DNA from: Nakamurella leprariae
GTDB taxonomy: Bacteria > Actinomycetota > Actinomycetes > Mycobacteriales > Nakamurellaceae
Assembly (NCBI RefSeq): GCF_016918035.1
Contig: NZ_JAERWK010000025.1
Location: 62,001-126,000 of the forward strand
DNA: 64,000 nucleotides
Direction: 5' to 3'
Below, piece by piece: positions 48,030-55,748 of the stretch. Each line of letters starts with the position of its first letter. Within the stretch, counting starts at the first letter, position 1. The notes under the pieces were generated by a model that worked only from the letters and a program-made list of their open reading frames with translations, ran no database searches and was not told the origin of the DNA. A program made the position numbers and the translations under genes.

Positions 48030-48805
48030 GCGTCGCGGACGCCGCTGCCGAGCGGCGGTCGCCCGACGCCGTCCCAGAACGTGGCGAGCGTGCCGGCCGC
48101 TCGGGCCGGGTCCTGCACCATCCACCAGTGACCGAGCCCCTCGAGCACCGCGGTCCGGGCGCCGGCCCGCTCGGCGGTGCGGGTCCGGGCGGTGATCGGC
48201 CCGGCGAGGTCGTCCTCGGCCGCGAGGACGCACAGCCCGGGCCGGGCGGCGGCGAGGTGGAGGTCCCGACCGGCGTCAGCCATCGCGGGCTGGGCCGCCG
48301 AGCGGTAGAGCCGCAGCACGGCCCGACCCATCTCCTCGCCCTGCCCGGCGGCGAGCCGGGCGGCGACGGCGCGGTCGATGCCCCGCGCCTCCATGACCGC
48401 CGCACGCGCCGGCTCCGGGGCGCCGAACCGCTCGGCGACGTTCTGCTCTCCGGCTCCCGGGGTCTGCCAGACCTGCGCGAGGTCGTGCCAGACGTACTCG
48501 GGGTGGTAGATCCCGATGGCGTCACTGACCCAGCTGCGCAGCAGGTCCGGGCGGGCCATGGCCACGGCGACGACGTGGCCGCCGCCCCAATCGTGACCGA
48601 CGAGATCGACCGGCTCATCGAATGTCTCGAGCTCGCGGATCAGCCAGTCGCGGTAGTCCAGCCTCGTCCCGAACCCGTCCGGCAGGTGCGCACCGAAGCC
48701 CGGCGGTGACAGGCAGGTGACGCCCTCGCGGCCCAGCACGTCGAGCATCGGGTCCCACACGGCGTCCGTCTCGGGGTTGCCGTGCACGAACACCCGGGGC
48801 GTCAC
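48026..48805 (-). CDS. Alpha/beta-fold hydrolase (259 aa)
   Basis: Alpha/beta hydrolase of the haloalkane dehalogenase/epoxide hydrolase-like group. The oxyanion-site motif is VFVHGNPETDAVWDP, the nucleophile elbow is LVGHDWGGGHVV (Asp nucleophile, as in dehalogenases and epoxide hydrolases), and the catalytic His is in LEGLGHWWMVQDP. GTG at 48805 gives a normal N-terminus. The frame stays open to a TTG at 48913, which would overlap the regulator's operator. A 22-codon ORF lies directly upstream with a GTGA junction. It is probably repressed by the divergent TetR protein. Confidence 0.85.
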   Translation of the reverse strand: MTPRVFVHGNPETDAVWDPMLDVLGREGVTCLSPPGFGAHLPDGFGTRLDYRDWLIRELETFDEPVDLVGHDWGGGHVVAVAMARPDLLRSWVSDAIGIYHPEYVWHDLAQVWQTPGAGEQNVAERFGAPEPARAAVMEARGIDRAVAARLAAGQGEEMGRAVLRLYRSAAQPAMADAGRDLHLAAARPGLCVLAAEDDLAGPITARTRTAERAGARTAVLEGLGHWWMVQDPARAAGTLATFWDGVGRPPLGSGVRDA

Positions 48806-48870
48806 GGGCGTCCGCCGAACGACACTTCGGCGGGTCCGCGCTGCCGTGTTCGATCGTCGCTCGCGGTCAT
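48802..48870 (-). CDS. Possible 22-residue leader ORF of the hydrolase gene
   Basis: ATG at 48870 has GGGAG four bases upstream, a better ribosome site than the hydrolase's own. The frame begins MTASDDRTRQRGPAE and its TGA overlaps the hydrolase GTG (GTGA). It may serve translational coupling. The alternative is that an ancestral N-terminus was split by a frameshift. Confidence 0.35.
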   Translation of the reverse strand: MTASDDRTRQRGPAEVSFGGRP

Positions 48871-48898
48871 GTCGCTCCCAGCTGATGGTCGGCAGAAA

Positions 48899-48930
48899 CT
48901 TGTCAAGCGACAAGCTTGTTGGATGACAAG
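48899..48930. promoter_or_regulatory. Tandem operator, two 16-bp palindromes
   Basis: CTTGTCaagcGACAAG at 48899-48914 is a perfect inverted repeat, and CTTGTTggatGACAAG at 48915-48930 follows with one mismatch and no gap. The consensus is CTTGTY-N4-GACAAG. They lie between the divergent hydrolase and TetR genes, where a TetR dimer pair would repress both. Confidence 0.8.
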
Positions 48931-49000
48931 GATGTTAGCGTCACGGACGAAGCGGCTGTCAACCACAGTTCCGGTGCATCGATCAGTCAGGGAGGACCAG

Positions 49001-49600
49001 GTGCCAGAGCAACGGCGGACCCAGGCCGAGCGTCGGGCCCGGACCGAGCACCGGGTCCTGGAGGCGACGCTCCGCCTCATCGCCCACCACGGCTCGGGCG
49101 CCGTCACCCTGGCCAAGGTCGGCGTCGAGGCGGGATACAGCCGTGGCATCGTCACCCACCAGTTCGGCAGCCGGGACGAGCTGCTCACCCGGGCCGCGCA
49201 GTACGCCCAGACGGCGATCGCGTCGCCGCAGACCGATGTCCGCGGACTGCCACGGCTCCTGCTCACGGTCGAGTCGTACCTGGCTGCCGTCGGCCGGCAG
49301 GAGATCACCACCCGGGCGTTCCTGCAGATGTGGGCCGAGGCCGTCACCTCGCAACCGTCGTTGCGCTCGTTGTTCCTCGAGCGCGACGAGCACTTCCGCC
49401 GGCTGCTCGCCGCCCTGATCACCGACGGGATCGGTCACGGCTCGATCCGCTCCGACGTCGACGCCGACGACACCGCGGACCTGCTGGTGACCCAGCTGCG
49501 CGGCACCGGCCTCGCCCTGATGCTCACCTCGGACACCGCCGCCTACGACGCGCGCGGCGCCGCGCTCCTGGACTTCCTGCAACGCGGCCTCGCGGTGTGA
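49001..49600 (+). CDS. TetR/AcrR family transcriptional regulator (199 aa)
   Basis: The N-terminal helix-turn-helix reads RRARTEHRVLEATLRLIAHHGSGAVTLAKVGVEAGYSRGIVTHQFGSRDELL (residues 9-60), a standard TetR domain. The ligand domain is helical with no recognisable ligand. GTG at 49001 follows GGAGG by five bases and is the clear start. It is divergent from an alpha/beta hydrolase, and tandem palindromes lie 70-100 bases upstream, so it most likely represses itself and the hydrolase, with the hydrolase substrate as a possible inducer. Confidence 0.9.
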   Translation: MPEQRRTQAERRARTEHRVLEATLRLIAHHGSGAVTLAKVGVEAGYSRGIVTHQFGSRDELLTRAAQYAQTAIASPQTDVRGLPRLLLTVESYLAAVGRQEITTRAFLQMWAEAVTSQPSLRSLFLERDEHFRRLLAALITDGIGHGSIRSDVDADDTADLLVTQLRGTGLALMLTSDTAAYDARGAALLDFLQRGLAV

Positions 49601-49689
49601 CCAGGGCCCTGGTGGGTCCCCTCCGATGACCCCGGCTCCGGCTGCGGTGCCGCGGCTGGAACGGACCTCGGGGCGCGCACACTGTTGCC

Positions 49690-50709
49690 GTGGCGGACGA
49701 CATGGTGGATCGACGCGACGTGCGGATCGCGGTGTGGCGACACGGCACGCTCCTCGACCAGCAGCCGGGACTCGGCGAGGTGCGGCCGCTGCTGGACCAG
49801 GACGACGCCCTGGTCTGGGTGGACCTGGTCGACCCCAGCCCGTCGGCGCTGTCGGCGCTGGCCGACGATCTGGGCCTGCCCGCCCAGGCCGTGGAGGACG
49901 CGCTCTCGGCGGGGGAGCGGTCGAAGGTCACCCGGTACGCCGAGTCGAGTTTCCTGGTGGTCTACGCGCTGGTGCCGCCGGTGGTGAAGTCGCCGCCGGA
50001 CGAGGTGGAGCCGGCGCTGAACATCACCCGGGTGTCGGCGTTCGTGCTGCGGCGGGTGCTCATCACGGTGCGCACGCCCGCGTTCGACGTCGACGCCGTG
50101 GTGCAACGCTGGGCGGACAGCCCGGAACTGCTGCGGGACGGGGTCGGCGCGCTGGTGCACGGGCTGCTCGACGTGGTGGTGGACCGGCACCTGGACGCGG
50201 CGCAGCAGCTCGACGACGTGGTGGAGAGCCTGGAGGACGGCTTGTTCGACGAGGCCGGCCCGGGGCAACACATGCAGCGGCGGACCTACCAGGTCCGGCG
50301 CAACCTGGTGGATCTGCGCCGGATCGCCGTCCCGATGCGGGACGTGGTGGGCGCGCTGATCCGCAGGCTGCAGGACACGCACCCGTCCGCCGAGCTCGCC
50401 GCGGCGTTCGACGACCTGTACGACCACGCGGTGCACGCGCAGGAATGGACCGACTCGCTGCGCGACATGCTGGCCACCATCTTCGAGACCAACCTGTCGC
50501 TGGCGGACGCCCGGCTGAACACGGTGATGAAGAAGCTGACCGGGTGGGCCGCCATCATCGCCGTGCCCACCGCGATCACCGGGTTCTTCGGGCAGAACGT
50601 GGAGTACCCGGGCGTCAACACCTGGGCGGCGTTCGCGGTGTCGGCGGTGATGATCGTGACTGCGGCGGCGGTGCTGTTCGCGATGTTCAAGCGTCGCGGC
50701 TGGCTCTGA
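49690..50709 (+). CDS. corA: CorA-family divalent cation transporter with GQN in place of GMN (339 aa)
   Basis: CorA-type pentameric Mg2+/Co2+ channel. A large cytosolic funnel domain (residues 1-270) ends in a long helix, followed by two C-terminal membrane helices (about 280-300 and 313-333). The loop between them normally contains GMN, the selectivity filter. Here it is FGQNVEYPGV, with G301-Q302-N303, so the central Met is replaced. GTG at 49690 is used. It is convergent with the exonuclease III gene. The Met change may alter ion choice (Zn2+ efflux by ZntB-type relatives is one option). Confidence 0.85.
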   Translation: MADDMVDRRDVRIAVWRHGTLLDQQPGLGEVRPLLDQDDALVWVDLVDPSPSALSALADDLGLPAQAVEDALSAGERSKVTRYAESSFLVVYALVPPVVKSPPDEVEPALNITRVSAFVLRRVLITVRTPAFDVDAVVQRWADSPELLRDGVGALVHGLLDVVVDRHLDAAQQLDDVVESLEDGLFDEAGPGQHMQRRTYQVRRNLVDLRRIAVPMRDVVGALIRRLQDTHPSAELAAAFDDLYDHAVHAQEWTDSLRDMLATIFETNLSLADARLNTVMKKLTGWAAIIAVPTAITGFFGQNVEYPGVNTWAAFAVSAVMIVTAAAVLFAMFKRRGWL

Positions 50710-50716
50710 CCCGACA

Positions 50717-51499
50717 TCAGTCGGCCAGTTCCAGCACCACCGGGGCATGGTCGGACGGGCTGCCGGAGCCCTGGGCCGGGTCCCGTTCGTCGCGGTCGAT
50801 GAAGGCGCCCCGCACCCGCCCGGCCACCGACGGCGAGGCGTAGGCGAAGTCGATCTTCAGGCCGCGGTCGCGCTCGAACCGCTGCCGGTAGTAGTCCCAG
50901 TACGTGTACCCGGGGGCGTGCGCGCGGGTCACCTCGTGCCACCCGTCCGCGGCGAACGCGGCGAACGCGGCCCGCTCCGGAGGCGTGACGTGGGTCGACT
51001 TGGCGAACTGCTTGATGTCGAAGACGTCGTCGTCGGTGGGGCAGATGTTCCAGTCACCGGCCAGCACCGTGGGGGCGGCCGTCCACCCGGCGGCCGCGGT
51101 CCGCAGCGCGGCGAGCCAGGTCAGCTTGTAGGTGTAGTGCGGGTCGTCGGGCTTGCGGCCGTTGGGCACGTACAGCGACCACACCCGCACGCCGCCGCAG
51201 GTCGCGGCGATCGCGCGCGACTCCGGCGCCTCCGGCTCACCCCACCCGGGCATGCCGTCGAACCCGATCTGGACGTCGTCGAGGCCGATCCGGGACAGGA
51301 TGGCGACGCCGTTCCACTGGTTCGTCCCCGCCGCGGCGACCTCGTAGCCCTCGGCCTGCAGCCCCATCAGCGGCAGCTGGTCCTCCCGGGACTTGGTCTC
51401 CTGCACGGCCAGGACGTCGACGTCGTGGCGGGCCAGGAACGCCTCGACGCGGCCGATCCGGGAGCGGAGGGAATTGACGTTCCAGGTCGCGAGTCGCAC
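50717..51499 (-). CDS. xth: Exodeoxyribonuclease III / AP endonuclease (260 aa)
   Basis: Base-excision repair enzyme of the ExoIII/APE1 fold. The N-terminal MRLATWNVNSLRSRIGRV (Asn ligand), VLAVQETKSREDQLP (metal-binding Glu), VLAGDWNICPTDDDVFD (catalytic Asp and Asn) and GSPSDHAPVVLEL (final Asp-His) motifs are all intact. Length is normal for the family. GTG at 51499 is used. It is convergent with the CorA-like gene and divergent from the aldo/keto reductase. Confidence 0.94.
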   Translation of the reverse strand: MRLATWNVNSLRSRIGRVEAFLARHDVDVLAVQETKSREDQLPLMGLQAEGYEVAAAGTNQWNGVAILSRIGLDDVQIGFDGMPGWGEPEAPESRAIAATCGGVRVWSLYVPNGRKPDDPHYTYKLTWLAALRTAAAGWTAAPTVLAGDWNICPTDDDVFDIKQFAKSTHVTPPERAAFAAFAADGWHEVTRAHAPGYTYWDYYRQRFERDRGLKIDFAYASPSVAGRVRGAFIDRDERDPAQGSGSPSDHAPVVLELAD

Positions 51500-51639
51500 C
51501 CGACCACCTCACCACAGCCGCCGGGGGCGCCGTGACCGGCCGGGGGCGCACCGGCGCAGCGCGCGCGACATCCGCGACGGCTACCGTCCCCACCGTCGGC
51601 GATCCCGGGCCCGTCCCGGTGTCACCGTGGGAGGCACCC

Positions 51640-52663
51640 GTGGAGCTCCGCCGGCTCGGCTCGAGCGGCCTGTTCGTCTCGACCGTGACGCTCGGGTCCT
51701 TCACGTTCACCGGCGGCCGGGCGACCCGGGTGGGATCGACCGACCTGGCCGCCACCGAGCGCATGTTCGACGAGGCCGTCGACGCCGGGGTCAACCTGGT
51801 CGACACGGCGGACTCGTACCACGGCGGGACGTCCGAGGAGATCGTCGGAGCCCTGCTGCGGCGTCGACCGTCGCCGGAGGTGCTGGTGTCCAGCAAGGTC
51901 GGCCTGGCCACCGGCCCGACCGCCAACGACCGGGGCTCGAGCCGGCACCACGTCCTGGCCGCCGCCGAGACCAGCCTCCGGCGGCTGCAGCGCGACCACA
52001 TCGACCTCTACCACCTGCACATGTGGGACGGCCTCACCCCGGTCGTCGAGACCCTTTCGGCGCTGGACGTTCTCGTCCGGTCCGGCAAGGTCCGCTACGT
52101 GGCCGTGTCGAACTTCGCGGCCTGGCAGGTCGTCAAGCACGTGGCCACGGCGGACGCGCTGCACCTGCCGCGGCCGGTGGCCCAGCAGATCCACTACACG
52201 CCGCACGTCCGCGACCCCGAGTTCGACCTGCTGCCGATGGCCGCGGATCAGGGTCTGGGCACGCTGGTGTGGGGCCCGCTGGCCGGAGGTCTGTTGTCCG
52301 GCAAGTACCGTCGGGACAGCACCACCGACGGCGGCCGCCACGCGACTCCGCTGGGGATCCCTCCGGTCCCGGACCGGGACCGGTTGTTCGACATCGTCGA
52401 CGAACTGGTCGCGGTCGGGCGGGAGCGCGGCGTCACGGCCGCGCAGGTGGCGCTGGCCTGGACGCTGTCCCGGCCGGGTGTCACCTCGCTCGTCGTCGGG
52501 GCGACGCGACGGGAACAGGTTGGTCGACAGCCTGGCCGGCGCGCAGCTGGTGCTCTCGGCCGCGGAGCAGGAGCGGATCGAGCGGGTCAGTCGTCCCGTG
52601 CCGCCGTACCCGTCGTGGCTCCAGCTCATGGAGGTGCTGCCCCGGATGGGCGCGGCCGAGTGA
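51640..52663 (+). pseudogene. Aldo/keto reductase interrupted by a 1-base frameshift
   Basis: Aldo/keto reductase of the general stress 69/YajO-like group. VELRRLGSSGLFVSTVTLG starts the protein and VDTADSYHGGTSEEIVG carries the catalytic Asp/Tyr (D52, Y56); the usual Lys is in VLVSSKVGLAT and His in LYHLHMWDG. GTG at 51640 follows GGGAGG. At 52519-52521 the frame reads EQVGRQP; removing one base in GGTTGG gives EQVVDSLAGAQLVLSAAEQERI, which continues as the expected C-terminus to the stop at 52661-52663. Either a real +1 frameshift that replaces the last ~48 residues, or a sequencing error. The first 293 codons are intact. Confidence 0.8.
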
Positions 52664-52696
52664 CCGTTCCTGGCGCAGTACGACCGCTGAGCGGAA

Positions 52697-54079
52697 TCAG
52701 CGCCTCGGCCCGCCCACCCGCGCGCCGGTCCGACCCGTCGGCAGCGGCCGGATCTGGAACGAGATGAGTGCGGCGATCAGGCACATGGCCGCGGCGCCGA
52801 ACCAGGCCACCGTGTAGGTGCCGGAGACGTCGCGGATGACACCGGCGCCGACCGAGGCCGCGGCCGCGCCGAGCTGGTGGGCGGCGAAGACCCAGCCGAA
52901 CACGATGGTGCCGTTGTCACCGAACGCCTGTCGGCACAGCGCGACGGTCGGAGGGACGGTGGCGACCCAGTCCAGGCCGTAGACGATGACGAAGGCCAGG
53001 ATGCTGATATGGACGGAGTCCGAGAGCAGGCCGGGCAGCATGACCAGGCCGACACCGCGGAAGCCGTAGTAGACCGCGAGCAGCACCCGCGGATCGAACC
53101 GGTCGGTGAGCCACCCCGAGGCGATGGTGCCGACGATGTCGAACGCGCCGACCAGGGCGAGCAGCCCGGCGGCCGTGGTCTCGGCCATGCCGTGGTCGTG
53201 CGCGGCCGGGATGAAGTGGGTGCCGATGATCCCGTTGGTGGTGGCGCCGCAGATGGCGAATCCGCCGGCCAGGGCCCAGAAGGTGCGGTGCCGGGCCGCC
53301 TCCCGCAGCGCCCGCAGGGCGGCCCGCGCCGAGCCACCGCGGCGTTCCGGCGCCGCGACGTCGTCGGCCGTCATCGGGATCTCGGCGGAGTCGGCCGGTG
53401 TCGCGGCCGAGAGCGGTGTCGGCGGCGCGGGTTCCGGTGCACCGTAGGGCTGCAGACCGCGGTCTGCGGGACGGTCGTGCAGGAACAGCAGCACCAGCGG
53501 GACCACGGCCAGGGCCGCGGCGGCGATCACCAGGGACGCCCAGCGCCAGCCGACCTGCTCGGTCACCGTGGCCACCACGGGCAGGAAGATCAGCTGTCCG
53601 GCGGCGCTGCCGGCGGTGAGCACGCCCATGACCAGGCCGCGGCCGGTGTGGAACCAGCGGTTGGCCACCGTGGCCGCGAAGACCAGGGCCATGCTGCCGG
53701 TGCCGAGCCCGATGAGCACGCCCCACAGCAGCACCAGCTGCCAGCTGGCCGTCACCGCGATGCTGGCCGCGCTGCCGGCGGCGACACAGGTGAGGGCGAT
53801 CGCCACCACGCGACGCATGCCGAACCGGTCCATCAGGGCGGCGGCGAACGGCGCGGTCAGCCCGAACAGCACCAGGTTGACCCCGACCGCCAGCGACAGC
53901 ACGCTGCGGGACCAGCCGAACTCCTCCTGCAGCGGCACGATGAACGCGCCCGGCGCCGCCCGGAACCCGGCCGCACCAATGAGGGCGACGAAGGCCACGA
54001 CGGCGACCACGATCGCCGGATGCACGCGACGGCGGCGGCGACCAGCCGTCCGGACCGTCGACGTCCCTGCTCCGGCCAT
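52697..54079 (-). CDS. MFS transporter (460 aa)
   Basis: Major facilitator superfamily permease with twelve helices in two halves, divided by a charged loop near residue 215-255. Motif A-like GAFDIVGTIASGWLTDRFDPR marks the second half, and AALMDRFGMRR the first. The pattern (WSRSVLSLAVGVNLVLFGLTAPF) resembles oxalate/formate-type and monocarboxylate-type MFS members; the substrate is unknown. ATG at 54079 has a GAGGAG ribosome site. It is divergent from an HxlR regulator with an inverted repeat between them, so it is the likely target. Confidence 0.88.
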   Translation of the reverse strand: MAGAGTSTVRTAGRRRRRVHPAIVVAVVAFVALIGAAGFRAAPGAFIVPLQEEFGWSRSVLSLAVGVNLVLFGLTAPFAAALMDRFGMRRVVAIALTCVAAGSAASIAVTASWQLVLLWGVLIGLGTGSMALVFAATVANRWFHTGRGLVMGVLTAGSAAGQLIFLPVVATVTEQVGWRWASLVIAAAALAVVPLVLLFLHDRPADRGLQPYGAPEPAPPTPLSAATPADSAEIPMTADDVAAPERRGGSARAALRALREAARHRTFWALAGGFAICGATTNGIIGTHFIPAAHDHGMAETTAAGLLALVGAFDIVGTIASGWLTDRFDPRVLLAVYYGFRGVGLVMLPGLLSDSVHISILAFVIVYGLDWVATVPPTVALCRQAFGDNGTIVFGWVFAAHQLGAAAASVGAGVIRDVSGTYTVAWFGAAAMCLIAALISFQIRPLPTGRTGARVGGPRR

Positions 54080-54137
54080 GCGGTCTCCTCAGCACTCGGC
54101 GGTCCGGTCAGGGCCGCGCGGCCGTACGATAGGACGG

Positions 54138-54160
54138 CTGGCTTCTCTGGAGCAAGCCAG
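54138..54160. promoter_or_regulatory. Inverted repeat, probable HxlR operator
   Basis: CTGGCTT (54138-54144) and AAGCCAG (54154-54160) are perfect 7-base arms with a 9-base spacer. A TACGAT -10-like hexamer at 54125-54130 stands just upstream on the regulator side. Placement suits autoregulation and control of the divergent MFS gene. Confidence 0.6.
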
Positions 54161-54184
54161 ATGCGTCGACCGGAGGAGACACCC

Positions 54185-54664
54185 ATGCCACTGCGTTCGG
54201 ACTGGTCCGGTGACCGCTGCCCGATCGCCCGCTCGCTCGACGTGGTGGGGGACCCCTGGGCGCTGCTGGTGCTGCGGCAGGCGCTGCAGGGCGCCCGTCG
54301 CTACGAGGACTTCCGGCGCAGCCTGTCCGTGGCGGACAACGTGCTGAGCCGGCGGCTTGCGCACCTGGTCGAGGCCGGGCTGCTGCGCCGGGAGCCGTAC
54401 CGCGACGGCGGGCGGACCCGGCAGGAGTACCGGCTCACCGAGGCGGGCGCGGAGCTGCTCCCGGTGCTGAACGCCCTGGCCCAGTGGGGGGAGCGGCACC
54501 GGCCGCACGCCGACCCCGCCGTGCACATGGACGTGGTGCACACCGCCTGCGGCGCGGTCACCGCCGGCCCGGACCGGTGTACCGCGTGCGGCGCCGAGCT
54601 CGCCGCCGGCGACGTCACCTGGCGCAAGAGCTGGGCGGGCGACACGGCGCTGGTCGGGGTCTGA
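54185..54664 (+). CDS. HxlR-type winged-helix regulator (159 aa)
   Basis: The HxlR winged helix is clear: DRCPIARSLDVVGDPWALLVLRQALQGARRYEDFRRSL (residues 10-47), then SRRLAHLVEAGLLRREPYRDGGRTRQEYRLT. The N-terminal Cys (C12), used as a redox or electrophile sensor in some members, is present. A C-terminal extension carries CGAVTAGPDRCTACGAEL, three Cys in a CxxC-like knuckle that could bind a metal. ATG at 54185 has GGAGGAGAC upstream. It is divergent from an MFS transporter that it probably controls. Confidence 0.88.
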   Translation: MPLRSDWSGDRCPIARSLDVVGDPWALLVLRQALQGARRYEDFRRSLSVADNVLSRRLAHLVEAGLLRREPYRDGGRTRQEYRLTEAGAELLPVLNALAQWGERHRPHADPAVHMDVVHTACGAVTAGPDRCTACGAELAAGDVTWRKSWAGDTALVGV

Positions 54665-54712
54665 CCCGGGCCTGCCCAGGCCGCGCCGGTGTCAGCGTGG
54701 CACGGTGCAGTG

Positions 54713-55738
54713 ATGACCGATGCCGGCACGAACCCCGCCGATCCCGCTGCCGATCTGCCATCGAGCCGGATGAGCGCGCCGCTGCGCGTCGCCGTCCTGG
54801 ACGACTACCAGCGCGTCGCCCTCGACATCGCCGACTGGATGCCGCTGGGCAACGAGGTCGAGGTGGTGGCGTTCGCGGACCACCTGGCCGATCCGGACGC
54901 CGTGGCCGAGCGGCTGGCCGCGTTCGACGCGGTGGTGCTGATGCGGGAGCGGACGCCGCTGCCCGCGGACCTGCTGGCCCGGCTCCCGCGGCTGCGGCTC
55001 ATCGTCACCACCGGCATGCAGAACAGGTCCATCGACCTGGATGCGGCCGTCGCCCGCGGGATCACCGTCTGCGGCGCCGAACTGACACCCACCGGCACGG
55101 TCGAGGGGATCTGGTCGCTCATCATGGCCGTCGTCCGGGGCGTCCCGGCCGAGGACCGCGCGGTCCGGGCCGGCCGCTGGCAGGTCGGGCTGCCGCTGGA
55201 GCTGCACGGCAGCACGCTGGGCATCGTCGGGCTGGGCCGGCTCGGCGCCCGGATCGCCGCCATCGGGCAGGTCTTCGGCATGCAGGTGCTGGCCTGGAGC
55301 CGCTCGCTCACCGACGCCCGGGCCGCCGAGCACGGCGCCACCCGGGTGGAGCTGGACGAGCTGTGCCGGCGCAGCGACGTGCTCACCGTGCACGTCCCGC
55401 TCACCGAGGACTCCCGCGGCCTCATCGGCGCCCGCGAGCTCGACCTGCTCGGGCCGGACGCGTTCCTGGTCAACACCTCCCGCGGCCCGGTGGTCGACGA
55501 GGCCGCACTGGTCCTGGCGCTGCACGAGCACCGCATCGCCGGGGCGGCCCTGGATGTCTTCGACACCGAGCCGCTGCCGCCGGACCACCCTCTGCTCACC
55601 ACCCCGAACACGGTGCTCAGCCCGCATCTCGGGTTCGTCTCCCGCCAGGCCTACGCGATCGGGTACGGGCAGGCGGTGGAGGACGTGATGGCCTGGATGA
55701 TGGGCCGGCCGGTCCGGGTGCTCGCCGGACCGGCCTGA
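54713..55738 (+). CDS. D-isomer-specific 2-hydroxyacid dehydrogenase (341 aa)
   Basis: NAD-dependent 2-hydroxyacid dehydrogenase of the phosphoglycerate dehydrogenase-like group. The NAD loop is LGIVGLGRLGARIAAIG. The catalytic Arg is in LVNTSRGPVVDEAAL, the Glu in VFDTEPLPPDHPLL and the His in LSPHLGF. The regulatory ACT domain of SerA is absent, so it is probably not the main serine enzyme. Start is uncertain: ATG at 54713 is listed; ATG at 54770 (MSAPLRVAVLDD) gives the bare domain. It is convergent with a DHA2 transporter; both stops form a small palindrome. Confidence 0.87.
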   Translation: MTDAGTNPADPAADLPSSRMSAPLRVAVLDDYQRVALDIADWMPLGNEVEVVAFADHLADPDAVAERLAAFDAVVLMRERTPLPADLLARLPRLRLIVTTGMQNRSIDLDAAVARGITVCGAELTPTGTVEGIWSLIMAVVRGVPAEDRAVRAGRWQVGLPLELHGSTLGIVGLGRLGARIAAIGQVFGMQVLAWSRSLTDARAAEHGATRVELDELCRRSDVLTVHVPLTEDSRGLIGARELDLLGPDAFLVNTSRGPVVDEAALVLALHEHRIAGAALDVFDTEPLPPDHPLLTTPNTVLSPHLGFVSRQAYAIGYGQAVEDVMAWMMGRPVRVLAGPA

Positions 55739-55748
55739 CCGGGGTCAG
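55735..55748. terminator. Small palindrome over both stop codons
   Basis: CTGACC-GG-GGTCAG: the rightward TGA (55736-55738) and leftward TGA (55745-55747) are mirror images. A 2-base loop is too tight for an RNA hairpin, so one pair must open; terminator activity is uncertain. Confidence 0.35.
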
